This document shows, piece by piece, positions 53,708-64,000 of a stretch of DNA of 64,000 bases. The first letter of the stretch is position 1. Every line of letters starts with the position of its first letter. The notes under the pieces were generated by a model. It was not told where the DNA came from, did not search any database, and saw only the letters and a program-made list of their open reading frames with translations. The stretch spans positions 118,947,879-119,011,878 of the forward strand of contig NC_072896.1 of the NCBI RefSeq assembly GCF_027943255.1, given 5' to 3'. The DNA is from Anastrepha obliqua. Lineage: Eukaryota > Arthropoda > Insecta > Diptera > Tephritidae. The position numbers and the translations under genes were made by a program.

Positions 53708-55001
53708 AATAACTTTTTTTTATTGATTTTATGGAAAATATACATCAGAGCTTTTTTATAGAGCATTCTTTTGTGAACATTTTTGTCTAAAAGTTTTTTC
53801 CGCTATCTTTATTTAGTCGTATGATTTTGAGCTGCTAAGCGGAGCAACCAATACATTAGCGAAGCGCGTACATGATTACACAGGCCGACAAAATTTAACC
53901 AACATTCAGACCCAGAAACCAGACTATATATTTCCAAAGGTTTATGATGCGCTAAATCCAAATCTGGCCTCAGAATTGCTCTATCAGCTCTGGTTTTCGA
54001 GATATCCTAACCTAAAAGTGCAAAAAACACCATTTTTGCCCATATTAGAGGTTATGTAGCCTTGCAGATGTTTTCTTTCATCTTTCTTGGCATCTTTAAA
54101 TACAATCCTTCTTTTTTCAAATGGCGTTTTGTTTGCTCAAATATCATTTTTTTTCGCAGAGATATCGCATTTTGAAATTTTCATGTTTCGAAATTTTCCT
54201 ACACCTGAAAATCGATTAAGATAACATAGACATGATATAGTCGCTTACTAATTTTCTTGGGTTTGAGGGCCTGAAATATATGGATTAATAGTATGTAAAT
54301 TTGGAGTTTGTGGGAAAGCCTGCTCGCGGTATGATAGGGGTGGTTTCTAGGGGTTAGGGCTGTGTGTGACTCGGTACCCAAAGGTTAGATAGTGTAGGAT
54401 GTGGTGAGTCAGGACACTTATGGTGTGAGACAAAATTTTAAGAAAAATAAGACTCAATTCAAGAAAATTAGTAATCGAATATATCATGTCTATGTTATCT
54501 TAATCGATTTTCAGGTGTAGGAAACATGAAAATTTCAAAATGCGATATCTCTGCGAAAAAAATCATATTTGAGCAAACAAAACGCTATTTGAAAAAAGAA
54601 GGATTGTATTTAAAGATGCCAAGAAAGATGAAAGAAAACATCTGCAAGGCTACATAACCTCTAATATGGGCAAAAATGGTGTTTTTTGCACTTTTAGGTT
54701 AGGATATCTCGAAAACCAGAGCTGATAGAGCAATTCTGAGGCCAGATTTGGATTTAGCGCATCATAAACCTTTGGAAATATATAGTCTGGTTTCTGGGTC
54801 TGAATGTTGGTTAAATTTTGTCGGCCTGTGTAATCATGTACGCGCTTCGCTAATGTATTGGTTGCTCCGCTTAGCAGCTCAAAATCATACGACTAAATAA
54901 AGATAGCGGAAAAAACTTTTAGACAAAAATGTTCACAAAAGAATGCTCTATAAAAAAGCTCTGATGTATATTTTCCATAAAATCAATAAAAAAAAGTTAT
55001 T
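53708..55001. repeat. 1.29-kb near-perfect palindrome (long hairpin)
   Basis: Left arm about 53708-54275 and right arm about 54450-55001 are reverse complements of each other, roughly 550 bp each, with only a few substitutions, small A-run indels and one 10-bp extra piece in the left arm (CGAAATTTTC near 54188). The inner loop (about 54276-54449) is unique. Matching landmarks include GCTGCTAAGCGGAGC (left) with GCTCCGCTTAGCAGC (right), and TTCAGACCCAGAAACC with GGTTTCTGGGTCTGAA. The arms hold no open frame of note. A transcript across it would fold into a very long hairpin. Confidence 0.95.
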
Positions 55002-55739
55002 AAAATTAAGCACCTAGGGGCGCACAACAGTTCAATCTAGTTGCAGTGCATAAAGGCCTTATCCCAACCCGTACAATCATTACGATATCATTACCATAAT
55101 TCACTTCTTATCGAATTTCCGTGCAATAGCCAGAAAATTAAAAAATAATAATTTGCAGAATCTATCTAATTTTTTTATTTTTGCTTGCTTACTTTTCAAT
55201 CAACCTGTTGAAATGATTAACATGAAAACTAGATATTTTTTGGCCACAGGGCATTTTACGCTCTTTGCTTATTTTTAAATTATGAAGACATTAATAAACG
55301 CTTGTTCCTCCGCCTGTTCCTCTCTGCAAATACTATCTAATCACTGGGCAGTGATAAATTATTAGGACAACTTTTGATTATTGGCTACTGTCAACGTTTT
55401 CTTGGAGGCAAACTTATTTACTTTACCGAACACCGAACAAGTTTCTTATCTCTGTCCTCATTTTTTTATTGTTGCATTGAACAAATTTCCTACACAATTT
55501 AGCACCCTGCTATTGTATATTTCCATACTTGTAAACTATTGTTGCATTCAATTTGCTAGCACCTATGATTAGTCGCGAGCTAAGAGAGAGACCACACCGA
55601 AATCCAGTTTTGCAAGCCAAGCATAGCCTGAAGCTCAGCTGACTAGCATTTTATGTTATTGTTGTCTATTTGTTACTAACTGTTCCTTATTTATGAAAAA
55701 TTTTAGCGGTTTGAGTATGTTGAATTATTTTAATTATCA
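55002..55739. other. Non-coding, no gene recognised
   Basis: No supported gene. The last 100 bases upstream of the tRNA are AT-rich, without a clear upstream element. Confidence 0.4.
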
Positions 55740-55810
55740 GCATCGGTGGTTCAGTGGTAGAATGCTCGCCTGCCACGCGGGCGGCCCGGGTTCGATTCCC
55801 GGCCGATGCA
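55740..55810 (+). tRNA. tRNA-Gly (anticodon GCC)
   Basis: A 71-nt cloverleaf. Acceptor stem GCATCGG pairs with CCGATGC, discriminator A (55810). D arm starts TGGTTCAGTGG, which matches the A box. The anticodon arm is CTCGC-CTGCCAC-GCGGG with GCC at 55772-55774, decoding GGC and GGT. The T arm GGGTTCGATTCCC contains the B box. No intron. It is identical over all 71 nt to the minus-strand gene at 61727-61797. A 9-T Pol III terminator follows. Confidence 0.97.
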
Positions 55811-55815
55811 TACGA

Positions 55816-55824
55816 TTTTTTTTT
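55816..55824 (+). terminator. Pol III terminator of tRNA-Gly
   Basis: A run of nine T five bases after the tRNA 3' end, sufficient for Pol III termination. Confidence 0.9.
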
Positions 55825-55868
55825 AATTTATTTCAGTAATAAGATTTTTTTATAATATTTAATAGTAA

Positions 55869-56381
55869 TCTTCTATACTATAAAGGTGAATGTCTGTACG
55901 TTGTCCGCGCATCACTACGAAACGACAACACCAAATAACGTAAAAATTTGTATACATTCATATTTTCACCCAATGAAGGTTATAGGCATGTTTTTATGAT
56001 GGAACTCCCTTTTCACAGCCCCCAGGCCGCGCCACCACTCTCATTCGACACTAATAATCGAATATTTGCTTAAATTTAATATAAAAAAGTTTAGTTTTTC
56101 CTATTTCCCACTATTTATAGCGACTCTAGACTTCATAATCCGCATAAGTTGTTCACGGTTTGAGATAGAAAGTTAATAAAAATAATTTTTCTTGATATTT
56201 TTCTGATTGGTTGTTTTGATTTTATTCAACGAGGCATAGCAACGGATGCCGGGTATTGTAATATTATGGTTATTAATAAAAAAATATTTTCTATGAAATT
56301 ATTGTTTGTAATTCTTTTATATACATATCCTAAATCCCTCAAAACTACTCCTTCGCGAGCGGGGCCACGGGTTAAAGCTAG
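55869..56381 (+). mobile_element. Helitron-like non-autonomous element
   Basis: 513 bp starting TCTTCTATACTATAAAGGTG after an A and ending GGGTTAAAGCTAG before a T, as expected for insertion between A and T. The CTAG terminus is preceded by a GC-rich imperfect hairpin (CGCGAGCGGGGCCACGGG), and the element has no TIRs and no target duplication. These are standard Helitron hallmarks. It has no Rep/helicase gene, so it would depend on another copy. Confidence 0.7.
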
Positions 56382-56489
56382 TAATCAATATATAAGTTAA
56401 GCAGAAATAACTGCTGGCCACCTACGTAAACGAACATGCTCTCTGCCGTCCAACTAGCGAACATCATACACATACGACTCTAAAGCATC
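56382..56489. other. Non-coding spacer
   Basis: No feature seen. Confidence 0.4.
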
Positions 56490-56640
56490 CCATGCAGTTA
56501 CAATGCAAGCGCGAGTCGGCTGCTGTGAGAGCCAGTGCAGTTAACACCAAGGATCATACGCATTGCTCGCAGTTGCTATGCAAGTGGGAGTCGACTGCTG
56601 TGAGAGCGAAGAGACCAGTTAACATTAAAGTCAAATTAAG
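56490..56640 (+). repeat. Two-unit tandem repeat of about 76 bp
   Basis: GCAGTTACAATGCAAGCGCG, GAGTCGGCTGCTGTGAGAG and CAGTTAACA in the first unit recur as GCAGTTGCTATGCAAGTGGG, GAGTCGACTGCTGTGAGAG and CAGTTAACA in the second. The copies are diverged. The open frame across them is short and not called as a gene. Confidence 0.65.
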
Positions 56641-56939
56641 TGTGAAGTTTACGTTCATCCGATTAGAATTTGTTAATGGGAGATCCTTTCAAATGAACCA
56701 GCTTGGAGATTACTACGATTGCTAGCTTTGCTAAACTGCAAGATTATTGTGAATTCTTTTGTTAAGCAATAAATATTTTATAATTTATACGTAAAAATGT
56801 AATTGAATTAAGAACCAAAATGTGGAAATCTTAGACCCGCAAAAAATAATTGAAAGAAAATTGCTGAAATAAATAACCGCATCAATTTAGAGGTATCGGA
56901 TTTTAAATTGAAATAAAACAAAGAAAATTTAAATTGATT
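56641..56939. other. Non-coding spacer
   Basis: No feature seen. Confidence 0.4.
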
Positions 56940-57930
56940 GGGAAATCTTTATTATTTTTGTGTAGAGCCATTCATGACATTTATTTTTTTAAAGACATAA
57001 AATATTGACCGCAAATGCGTCGCAATTCGACCATCCCTAAACACCAATTTTGAATGATTCGCTTGAGGATTTCGGTCAGTATCTCGTGAATAATAGTAAT
57101 GTTGGTTTCCAATGCCTCAATTGAAGCTGGTTTATCCAAAAGTCATTTGGACTTTACACTACCGCACAAATAAAAGTCTAAAGGTGTGATATCACAAGAT
57201 CTTTCACCAATCCACTGGTCCGAAACGGGAGATAAAATGCGCACCGAAGCGACGACGCAGTAAATCCATTGCTTCACGGGCTGTCTGGCTGTATGGCAAG
57301 TAGCTGCGTCTTGTTGGAATAAAATGTTGTGGAGATCACGGGCTTCAATTTCCGGGACCAAAAAGTCGTTTATCATAGTGCGATTGCGTTCGTAATTCAC
57401 TTTTATCTTCGCGCCTGCCTCGTCTTTGAAGAAATATTTGCCGATGATTCCATAGGCCGCAACAAATGGTTGTTTTCAATCGATCTAATGACTGTTCTTC
57501 AATGGCTTTGGATTGCTCTTCAGGTTAAATACGGCAAATTTCCTTATTGGCATAGCCATTAAGTCGACCTCAACGCTGAAAAAAATTCAAGTCCAAAATG
57601 CGGATTTTCAGACAGTTTTTCAAGAGCCCAGCGACTGAAAAGTGTGACGCTTTGGAAGATATGCAGGCTTCAACTCTTGGACTAACTGTATTTTATACGA
57701 TCTCAAACCAAGATCTTTACGTAAAATTATTTTGAATTTTGCTGACTATTCGGCAAAGTGCGTTCGATAGGACGGTTCGTAGTACAAGTGTACGATTTGA
57801 AAAATTTGTTGAGGCATAAGACTTCCCATGATGAAATCTGAACGAATACTGAAAAAAATTATGTATTTAGTTTGACAGTAGCCACGCGTGATCTGTCAAA
57901 AAACCCCTATTGTACATCCAATCTGATACA
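56940..57930 (-). mobile_element. Old DD41D-like mariner, copy 4
   Basis: A heavily decayed transposase gene on the minus strand. The start is near 57830 (MGSLMPQQIFQIVHLYYE); then KIILRKDLGLRSYKIQLVQE, a linker segment absent from copies 1-3; GIIGKYFFKDEAGAKIKVNY; the second Asp in FQQDAATCHTA; a frame slip; the third Asp in CDITPLDFYLCG; and QNWCLG near the end. Many stops. No clear inverted ends found, so borders are approximate. It is older than copies 1-3 by its load of lesions. Confidence 0.65.
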
Positions 57931-59718
57931 AAACGCTACAGGTTGCCCAAGAAGTAATATTTAACAAAATAAGGCCGCTTTAAGCAAATTTTCTTCAAAC
58001 ATTTTCTTCTTTCTTAAAAAAAATGAACATTTGCTGACAAGTGATATAAAAAAAAAAATCTACAACTATTATTTTTATTTCAGTTTTAGTGTTAAAATTA
58101 TTTAAAATTAATAATTAAAAATAATTATATTATATTATATAAAAATACGCAAATAGATCTGGTTGAGAAAAATGTGAAGTTCATAGGCAGTTTAAGAGTC
58201 CTGTGTATAGTTTTTTCTTTGTGTTACAAAACATCTATTTGGAGCTATCAAGCGAACAGAACGGACACTACTTTTAGGGAATAGGCAATAAGGAAGCTTC
58301 AGTTACAAAGGCATTGAATGCACGAACTGGGAAAAAGAAAAAATAAACAAATTTTAAAATGGGTTTGGCACCTTTCGTATGACAAAAAATAAATAAAAAA
58401 CGAGGTATGGGCTTTTAATCAAGATATAAATTTTACAATGCAATTGGCACATTTCATGTAAATGAAAAAAAAGTTGCCAAACCTGTTCCTTTGTCATGAC
58501 ACAAATTTGCTAAACTTCGATTGACTAAAAAACGCAAATTCTTAGATGACAAATGGAAGCATTTAGTACTTTTGAAGAAGAAGAAATTTAATTTAAATTT
58601 CCCAGATGTAAATGACAAATATTGGCGATCTAAATGATTTGCCAAAACCCATAACTAAAAACACTCTCAGCTGGTGGCACCTGAGATCACCTGATACCAA
58701 AGCGCTCTTTTATGTAACATAGTTGCATAAAGAATAGTTAAATTTCATAGGAAATCGTATCAGATATTTCTCAATAAAAATCATTATTATGTCAATGAAA
58801 TATATTAAAAATATAAAAATACTTGTTTATGGTAAAGATATAATTTTTAAATCTGATATTTATTTATTTTTTTTGTCGATATTTTACTGTTTTTATATTA
58901 ATGTTCCCACAAAAATCCTAATTTGGCATAGCAATCCCGTTAATACCTCAAGCATAAGCCCAGACACTCACACTATCGCACACCTAGGTGCCTGCAAAAA
59001 AATAGGAAGAAGAAGAGTGTTTTTACTTGTGATTTTGTACAACGTTCAAGACAGTAGGCAACGGCGAAAAAGTACAAAGGAGATAAGTACATGTTTTTGG
59101 AGAGGGTTCTGCTATTGCTTGGGTAGGTGCGGGATGCAGAGAAAAAACGCCAATTTGTTTAATTTTTGCAAAACTACTCTCTGAGTATTACGTACGACTG
59201 ATGGACGATCTTTTGGAGGGAAGAAATTGTAAGAAGAAGAAGATGAATAATATAAGACAGCAATGCGTTGAAGCATACGGGATTTTTTCTCTTAAATACA
59301 TGATTCAATAATAAAAGGTTTGCTCAGTAAGCAACTTTCTCATTTCCTCTTGACAAATCGGCTCCCTTAACAAAACACTGGGTTGCTAACTCTAAAAATG
59401 TTTAGCTAAAATGGAAGAAAAGTAAAATTTGTAGTTAAACATTTTGTTCTCAAAAGGGCTTTTAAGCACAAGAACTTTCTCGGTATGTCCATAACCAAAA
59501 CGATACAGAAAACATCCTGACATACAGCTTAAATCAGAAATCAGGATATGATAGAGCATCTTTTGGGGGCAATGAACGTGAAAGATGGACGTTTGGATAA
59601 TTTGAGCCTGATGCCTTTTAAATAATGGTTGGGGAAGTACTGACTAGGTTACTTTAAAGATACATAAGTTACCAACAAGAGCTCATTTAGTAATATTAAT
59701 TAATCACAGCCTCCGCAT
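57931..59718. other. Non-coding, no gene recognised
   Basis: AT-rich. Open frames at 58454-58645 and 58789-59184 lack recognisable domains. Two short AGAAGAAGAAG runs (about 59010 and 59230) resemble RTE-like tails but no coding remnant adjoins them. Confidence 0.4.
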
Positions 59719-59813
59719 GGCAGATAGTTTTTTATGAGGAGCTTTTTTATGGCAGAAATACACTCGGAGGCTTGCCATTACCTGTCGAAGGGCGACCCCT
59801 ATTACAAACAACA
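59719..59813 (+). repeat. Dispersed repeat Z, copy 1
   Basis: About 95 bp related to 62336-62420 in inverted orientation. Shared pieces include TTTTTTATGAGGAGCTTTTT and AATACACTCGGAGG. Identity is of unknown but moderately high degree; origin unknown. Confidence 0.65.
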
Positions 59814-60373
59814 TTTTCTATCATTTGGTATTTTCGGCTACGGCGGCTGCCGCCTATATAATAATAATTAGTTTAAATGAGTGCAGGTAGTTTGTTAAGT
59901 AATTATGAATGTAAGAATAATCTTGACTGGGTGATCCAAAGGGATAGTAAAGTAAAGTGCCGTGAGTATGTTCAAAGTTTGTTTTTATGATGAATCCGCT
60001 TCTTCTATGAAAGAATTCAAAGTCATAAGACTTAGGTAACAATAATAGCGTCATATTGGCGAAACTTTGCGATCAGTTTTGAATTTAAAAATTAATTCAC
60101 AAAATATAATATTTATAGTTCTGGCATTAAGTTAAACCATTTTTTTTAATATCATACTTGGCAATTTCCATTTATACTATATATTTTTTTATAATTTAAC
60201 TAAAAAAAAGACTATTTTGCTACCGTTTTAAGCAAAAAGTTATTTAATATTTCCATTTTCTTCATGCTTTTTAAATGCGACCTTTTGTAAGGGAGTGTCA
60301 GAATTCTAATGTCATAACTGAGCAAACCTTTAATAATTGAACCATGTCTTAAATATACGATATTTTCTAAATA
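59814..60373. other. Non-coding, no gene recognised
   Basis: AT-rich, with no coding signal. Confidence 0.4.
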
Positions 60374-60866
60374 TGGTGTATTCTCTCTTAAGCGCATACC
60401 TAATTTGCCGAAAAATTTGTCCGCTTATGGGAGGTGCTCGCTTATAAGAAAAGTGTAAAAAAAGTTAATATTATATTACTGAGATGAAAAAATGTAGATG
60501 AAAAGTTTGTAGAATTTTTGAAATTTTTGTAATAAGTTTAAAAATTGGACTAAAGTGGTTTCTGTTAGAAAATTAACTAAACTTTTATACGAAAATAGTA
60601 AATATTCAAGAAAGAAGGAAAACAGTAAAAATTGTAGTAGTTAATTTGCCTGCAGGGATTCTATGCCCCTCAAGTATTTATAATATTAGGTTATGTGAGG
60701 GAGATTAACGTGTAATGGGAGGTTTGCCCGCTCAATAGAAAAGCATGTTTTTTTTTTTTAATTCTTAAGGATTTGTGGAGTGTACCGAAGAAAGTGTACC
60801 GAAGAAAGTGTCCCCTAAAGGGAGGTGTTCGCTTAAGAGAGGTTTCCGTTAGGAGAGAGTACACTG
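60374..60866. mobile_element. pogo-like non-autonomous element
   Basis: The right end read inwards is CAGTGTACTCTCTCCTAACG and the left end TGGTGTATTCTCTCTTAAGC, each preceded by TA (60372-60373 and 60867-60868). Subterminal GGGAGGTGYTCGCTTA motifs occur near both ends (60430 and 60822). Termini beginning CAGT with a TA target fit the pogo/Tigger group of the Tc1-mariner superfamily. 493 bp and no transposase. Confidence 0.5.
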
Positions 60867-61726
60867 TACATAATTCTAGGAACCCCGAGTTATTCCAACT
60901 CTCGACTGACCAAATTTTAGTTCACATTTTAATCCAATACGGATTGAATTTCCATGCTATTGGCCCAAGTTTTCCGTCACTTACACTAATTCAAGGATAT
61001 TAAGTAGTTGAAGGAAACTGTTCAAAGGGAATGGACGAAATTTTGTTCCAATTGTTCCTGTTCACTGATAGGCAATATGCCAGGATGTGTCTGCACAGAA
61101 GATTAAGCAATAAAGGTGTATCCTCCTTAGAGCATTTCAAAATAACTGCAATATCTCCAAAGTAAATTTGGCTTTATACCATGTATCGCAAAACTAATCA
61201 CCCCATCCGAAGATTCATAATTTCTGCAAATCGTATCGTACGCCAATCACTTGGCGCTTTTGAACTGGACAGCTGCAGTATACAAACAGATAAGGAAAGG
61301 AGCGTTTGTTGTTGTTGTTGAAGCTAATAAGCGATTTTTTGTTTTTTTTATTTTTTATTTTAAGACTTATTCGTAAACGAAATTGGATGATTAGGATTGT
61401 ATTAATGTCGCAGCAAATTTTCATTTTTATGCGTAATTTTTCGTTTTTAATATTTTGCTTAGTTTTTGTTGTTGTAATTACGCGTACGAAACTGTAAAAA
61501 ACAAGTGAAAACAAAGAAGTTCTCAAATATTCTCTCTCATTCTTCCAATTTGGTGCCGCCTTTAGAAATGTGTACATAGTTTTTTTTTTGCCATTGACTC
61601 AAGTAATGAGTAAAAACAAGTGACTCGCATATTTGGCAATGCAAAGCTCCATGTAAATATTTATTACACACATTTAATAAATAAATTAAAAACATTGCAC
61701 ATTTATATGTACAAATAAAATACAAT
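60867..61726. other. Non-coding, with one stray array-type motif
   Basis: Near 61190 the sequence CGCAAAACTAATCACCCCAT resembles the repeat core at 31999-32345. A GTTGTTGTTGTTG run lies near 61309. No gene. Confidence 0.4.
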
Positions 61727-61797
61727 TGCATCGGCCGGGAATCGAACCCGGGCCGCCCGCGTGGCAGGCGAGCATTCTACCACTGAACCACCGATGC
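61727..61797 (-). tRNA. tRNA-Gly (anticodon GCC)
   Basis: 71 nt on the minus strand, identical to 55740-55810. The anticodon GCC is at 61763-61765 (read as GGC on the top strand). A and B boxes are intact and there is no intron. A four-T run lies just downstream (AAAA at about 61717-61720 on the top strand). Confidence 0.97.
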
Positions 61798-62335
61798 GTG
61801 TATTTAAGTATAGCCGAAGAGTATACACAACCTACGCCAGGCATAGCAGAAGGTATGAGTAAGCAGAGCGAAAACGCGATTTGTGATAAGCACCAACACT
61901 CACAGAGGAATTTGCAGTTAGCAAAAATATAAAATAGGCAGAGTAAAATATACATAAATACTTTAGTCATATCAGGTTATTTTGGCACAAGTTGCTCCAC
62001 GAAGCGCAAAGTGCAGTTATAAATACTAAGCGCTAAGTTATTTAAATGTCATGGGAGATAAGAGAAAAGCAAAGAGCAAGAGCAAGAAGAAGAAGAAGAG
62101 CAAGAAAAGTGCTCTAATCAAATTAGAAATAAAATGTTCAAAGGACAATAATTGAAAGATATTAAAAATTAAAAAGTAAGAATTTATTTATTATTTTCAA
62201 TGTTTTTAAGGACAAGTCTTGAACACCCACACACTTAAGGACTATAAAATCGGTGTGCGATATTTTGACCAGTTTTGGCTATTTTTCGCTTGTTTTTTAA
62301 TACCTACTAATTTTTTGTACGTTCAAAGTTTATTC
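61798..62335. other. Non-coding, no gene recognised
   Basis: Includes an AGAAGAAGAAGAAGAGC run at 62085-62105. No coding signal. Confidence 0.4.
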
Positions 62336-62420
62336 TAATAGCGATCGCCTCTCGGCACGCAATGGCAAACCTCCGAGTGTATTTTTGCCATGAAAAAGCT
62401 CCTCATAAAAAATATCTGCC
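62336..62420 (-). repeat. Dispersed repeat Z, copy 2
   Basis: Inverted partner of 59719-59813. It lies about 50 bp left of the 3' end of an RTE-like fragment. Confidence 0.65.
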
Positions 62421-62469
62421 GTTTGGAGTTGGCTTAAAACCGTGGGTCACAGACAAAAAAAGGACTTGC

Positions 62470-63430
62470 ACTCTCCTTCTCCTTCTTAATTGGCGCGATA
62501 ACCGTTTACGCAATTTTGGCCGAGTTTAACAAAGCGCGCCAGTCGTTTCTTTCTCGCGCTAACCGGCGCCAATTGGCGCCAGCCAAGTCCTTCTCCACCT
62601 GATCTTTCCAACGCAGAGGAGGCCTTAGTCCTCCTCCTTAGTCCTCCTCTGCTACCACCAGCTGGTACCGCATCGAATACTTTCAAAGCCGGAGCGTTTG
62701 TATCCATTTGGACGACATGACCCAGCCAACGTAGCCGCTGAATCTTTATTCGCTATGATATGTCTATGTCGTCGTAAAGCTCATACAGCTCATCGTTCCA
62801 TCGCCTGCGATATTCGCCGTCCAAAAATCGTATGCACTCCAAGCGTCGCTTCATCGAATGTTATCATCGTCCAAGCTTTTGTGCCATACGTTAGGACGGG
62901 CATAATGAGAGTCTTGTAGAGTGTTAGTTTTGTTCGTCGAGAGATGACATTACTACACATTTGCCTACTTAGCCCAAAGTAGCACTTGTTAGCAAGAGAT
63001 ATTCTACGTTAATGCTGGTTCCTAAATAAACAAAGTACTTTACAACCTCGAAATTATAACTGTCAACAGTGTCGTGAGTGCCGATACGAGAGTGCGCCGA
63101 CTGTTTGTTTGAAGACAGGAGGTACTTCGTTTTGTCCTCGTTCACCACCAGACCCATTCGCTTTGCCTCTTTATTCAGTTTGGAGAAGGCAGAACTAACA
63201 GCGCGATTGTTAAGGCCGATGATGTCAATGCCATCGGCATACGCCAACAATTGTATGCTCTTATAAAATATTGTGCCTGAGCGATTAAGTTCTACGGCTC
63301 GTACGATGCTCTCCAACATCAGGTTAAAGAAGTCACACGACAGCGAGTCACCCTGTCGGAAACCTCGTTTGGTAGCAAAAGACTTGGAGAGGTTCGTCCC
63401 AATTCTGACGGTGCTGAGCAACGTCATCTT
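62470..63430 (-). pseudogene. RTE-like non-LTR 3' portion
   Basis: On the minus strand from 63427: TVRIGTNLSKSFATKRGFRQ, then GDSLSCDFFNLMLESIVRAV (RT), then the catalytic box reading LLAYADGIDIIGL, where the second Asp of YADD is Gly. VVNEDKTKYLLSS and SYNFEVVKYFVYLGTSIN follow to 62969. Beyond a frame break comes the C-terminal part: YKTLIMPVLTYGTKAW, and at 62486-62707 KVFDAVPAGGSRGG and neighbouring residues. The tail is AAGGAGAAGGAGAG-like at the left edge. It was 5'-truncated before 63430. The Asp-to-Gly change shows the enzyme is dead. Confidence 0.75.
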
Positions 63431-63622
63431 GCACTACTGACAATTTAATTGTGACTCTTGCCAAAAGAGTTTATTTTAACTCAGCAAAAGGCATTGTAGT
63501 TGAAATCAACAACGTAGTATCAGCGAAAACTGTACGGTGTTAATTGTATAATATTAACCTACCAGACAGAATAGGTCGAAAAGTTGTTCTGTTGAAACTA
63601 GCAAAATTTAGGGGTCCCGGTG
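63431..63622. other. Non-coding spacer
   Basis: No feature seen. Confidence 0.4.
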
Positions 63623-64000
63623 CACAGTGCGGCCGATTCCCAAAAAGCTGGCCAAAAGTCGAAAAAAAAAGTTTCTAGATAGAGTTTTTTTGTCTTTGGG
63701 TTGGCTACAGTAATGCCTTGAGTAGTGAAAACCGTTCATAGCAACGTCCTGTACCCTAAGTATGCTCTGTATTTTCAGTCGCAACGTGGCCTTCGTTTGA
63801 GCATCGTATTACTGTCGATGAATAGTGAAAGTTGTACACATTTGAAAGATTTTGTAATGGAGTAAATTGAACAAAACCAAATGGAATCATCTTCGGAAGG
63901 TTAGTAAAATACGAGAAATCTTTAGTACATATCAATACCTCGACACAAAATTTTTAGCTGCAGCAATACGTAGATACATTTTTTGCAATTTTTTTATAAA
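63623..64000 (+). mobile_element. Possible DNA-transposon end running off the window
   Basis: Begins CACAGTGCGGCCGATTCCC, a sharp GC-rich boundary in AT-rich DNA that could be a transposon terminus. At 63881 an ATG in good context (ACCAAATGG) opens six codons (MESSSE) followed by a donor-like GGTTAGT, which could be a first exon. The other end would lie beyond 64000, so this is a suggestion only. Confidence 0.25.

Noticed and set aside
53708..55001. The palindrome as TIRs of a transposon carrying a gene in the loop
   Set aside because: The ~175-bp loop has no open frame of useful length and the arms themselves are non-coding.
58789..59184. A 131-codon frame with hydrophobic N-terminus
   Set aside because: The AT-driven composition (Ile, Lys, Phe) is typical of non-coding DNA; there is no recognised motif, splice context or homologous copy in the window.

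Overview
The window is nuclear DNA from an insect, most likely a higher (cyclorrhaphan) fly. I lean towards a tephritid fruit fly because it carries DD41D ('rosa'-type) mariners beside BEL/Pao and RNase H-bearing non-LTR elements, but that placement is an inference. It is AT-rich and gene-poor. Nothing bacterial is present: no operons, ribosome-binding sites or CRISPR. The only host genes I can support are one orphan internal protein-coding exon (17734-17867, +), which implies that much of the window is intron or intergenic space of a large gene, and two identical tRNA-Gly(GCC) genes in inverted orientation (55740-55810 + and 61727-61797 -).

Layout. 1-7.1 kb: non-coding, with about 1.75 kb of extremely A-biased low-complexity DNA split by a DD41D mariner (3690-4646), then CA and CAN triplet repeats. 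7.3-15.6 kb: a nested transposon stack. A non-LTR retrotransposon (7335-15597, -; 11-bp target duplication) contains an RTE-like fragment (8247-8502) and a near-intact BEL/Pao element (8791-15257, -; 384-bp LTRs differing at one base, 5-bp duplication). 15.7-16.9 kb: four mariner/Tc1 scraps. 16.9-20.7 kb: apparently unique DNA around the host exon. 20.7-31.6 kb: degraded non-LTR elements (RNase H-bearing, R1-like and RTE-like) and Tc1/mariner elements. 32.0-32.35 kb: a tandem array of what look like transposon ends. 35.3-43.1 kb: more non-LTR pieces, a DD34D mariner with perfect 28-bp terminal inverted repeats (TIRs), and two pairs of local repeats. 43.9-45.5 kb: an unclassified element with long TIRs and an unrecognised coding remnant. 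45.8-47.1 kb: a nearly complete mariner. 50.2-51.8 kb: a DD41D mariner inside a non-LTR copy, with the empty site visible in a second copy at 28.5 kb. 51.9-56.4 kb: small non-autonomous elements, a 1.29-kb near-perfect palindrome (53708-55001), a tRNA and a Helitron-like element. 56.9-64 kb: an old DD41D copy, a pogo-like element, the second tRNA, an RTE-like fragment and a possible transposon end running off the window.

No transposase or polymerase gene here is intact; each has a stop, frameshift, deletion or missing catalytic residue. The BEL copy is the youngest by LTR identity. The most unusual signals are the long palindrome, the telomere-like (CCTAA)n and (TCTAA)n tails on many non-LTR copies, the tandem array of transposon ends, the unclassified long-TIR element and the orphan host exon.
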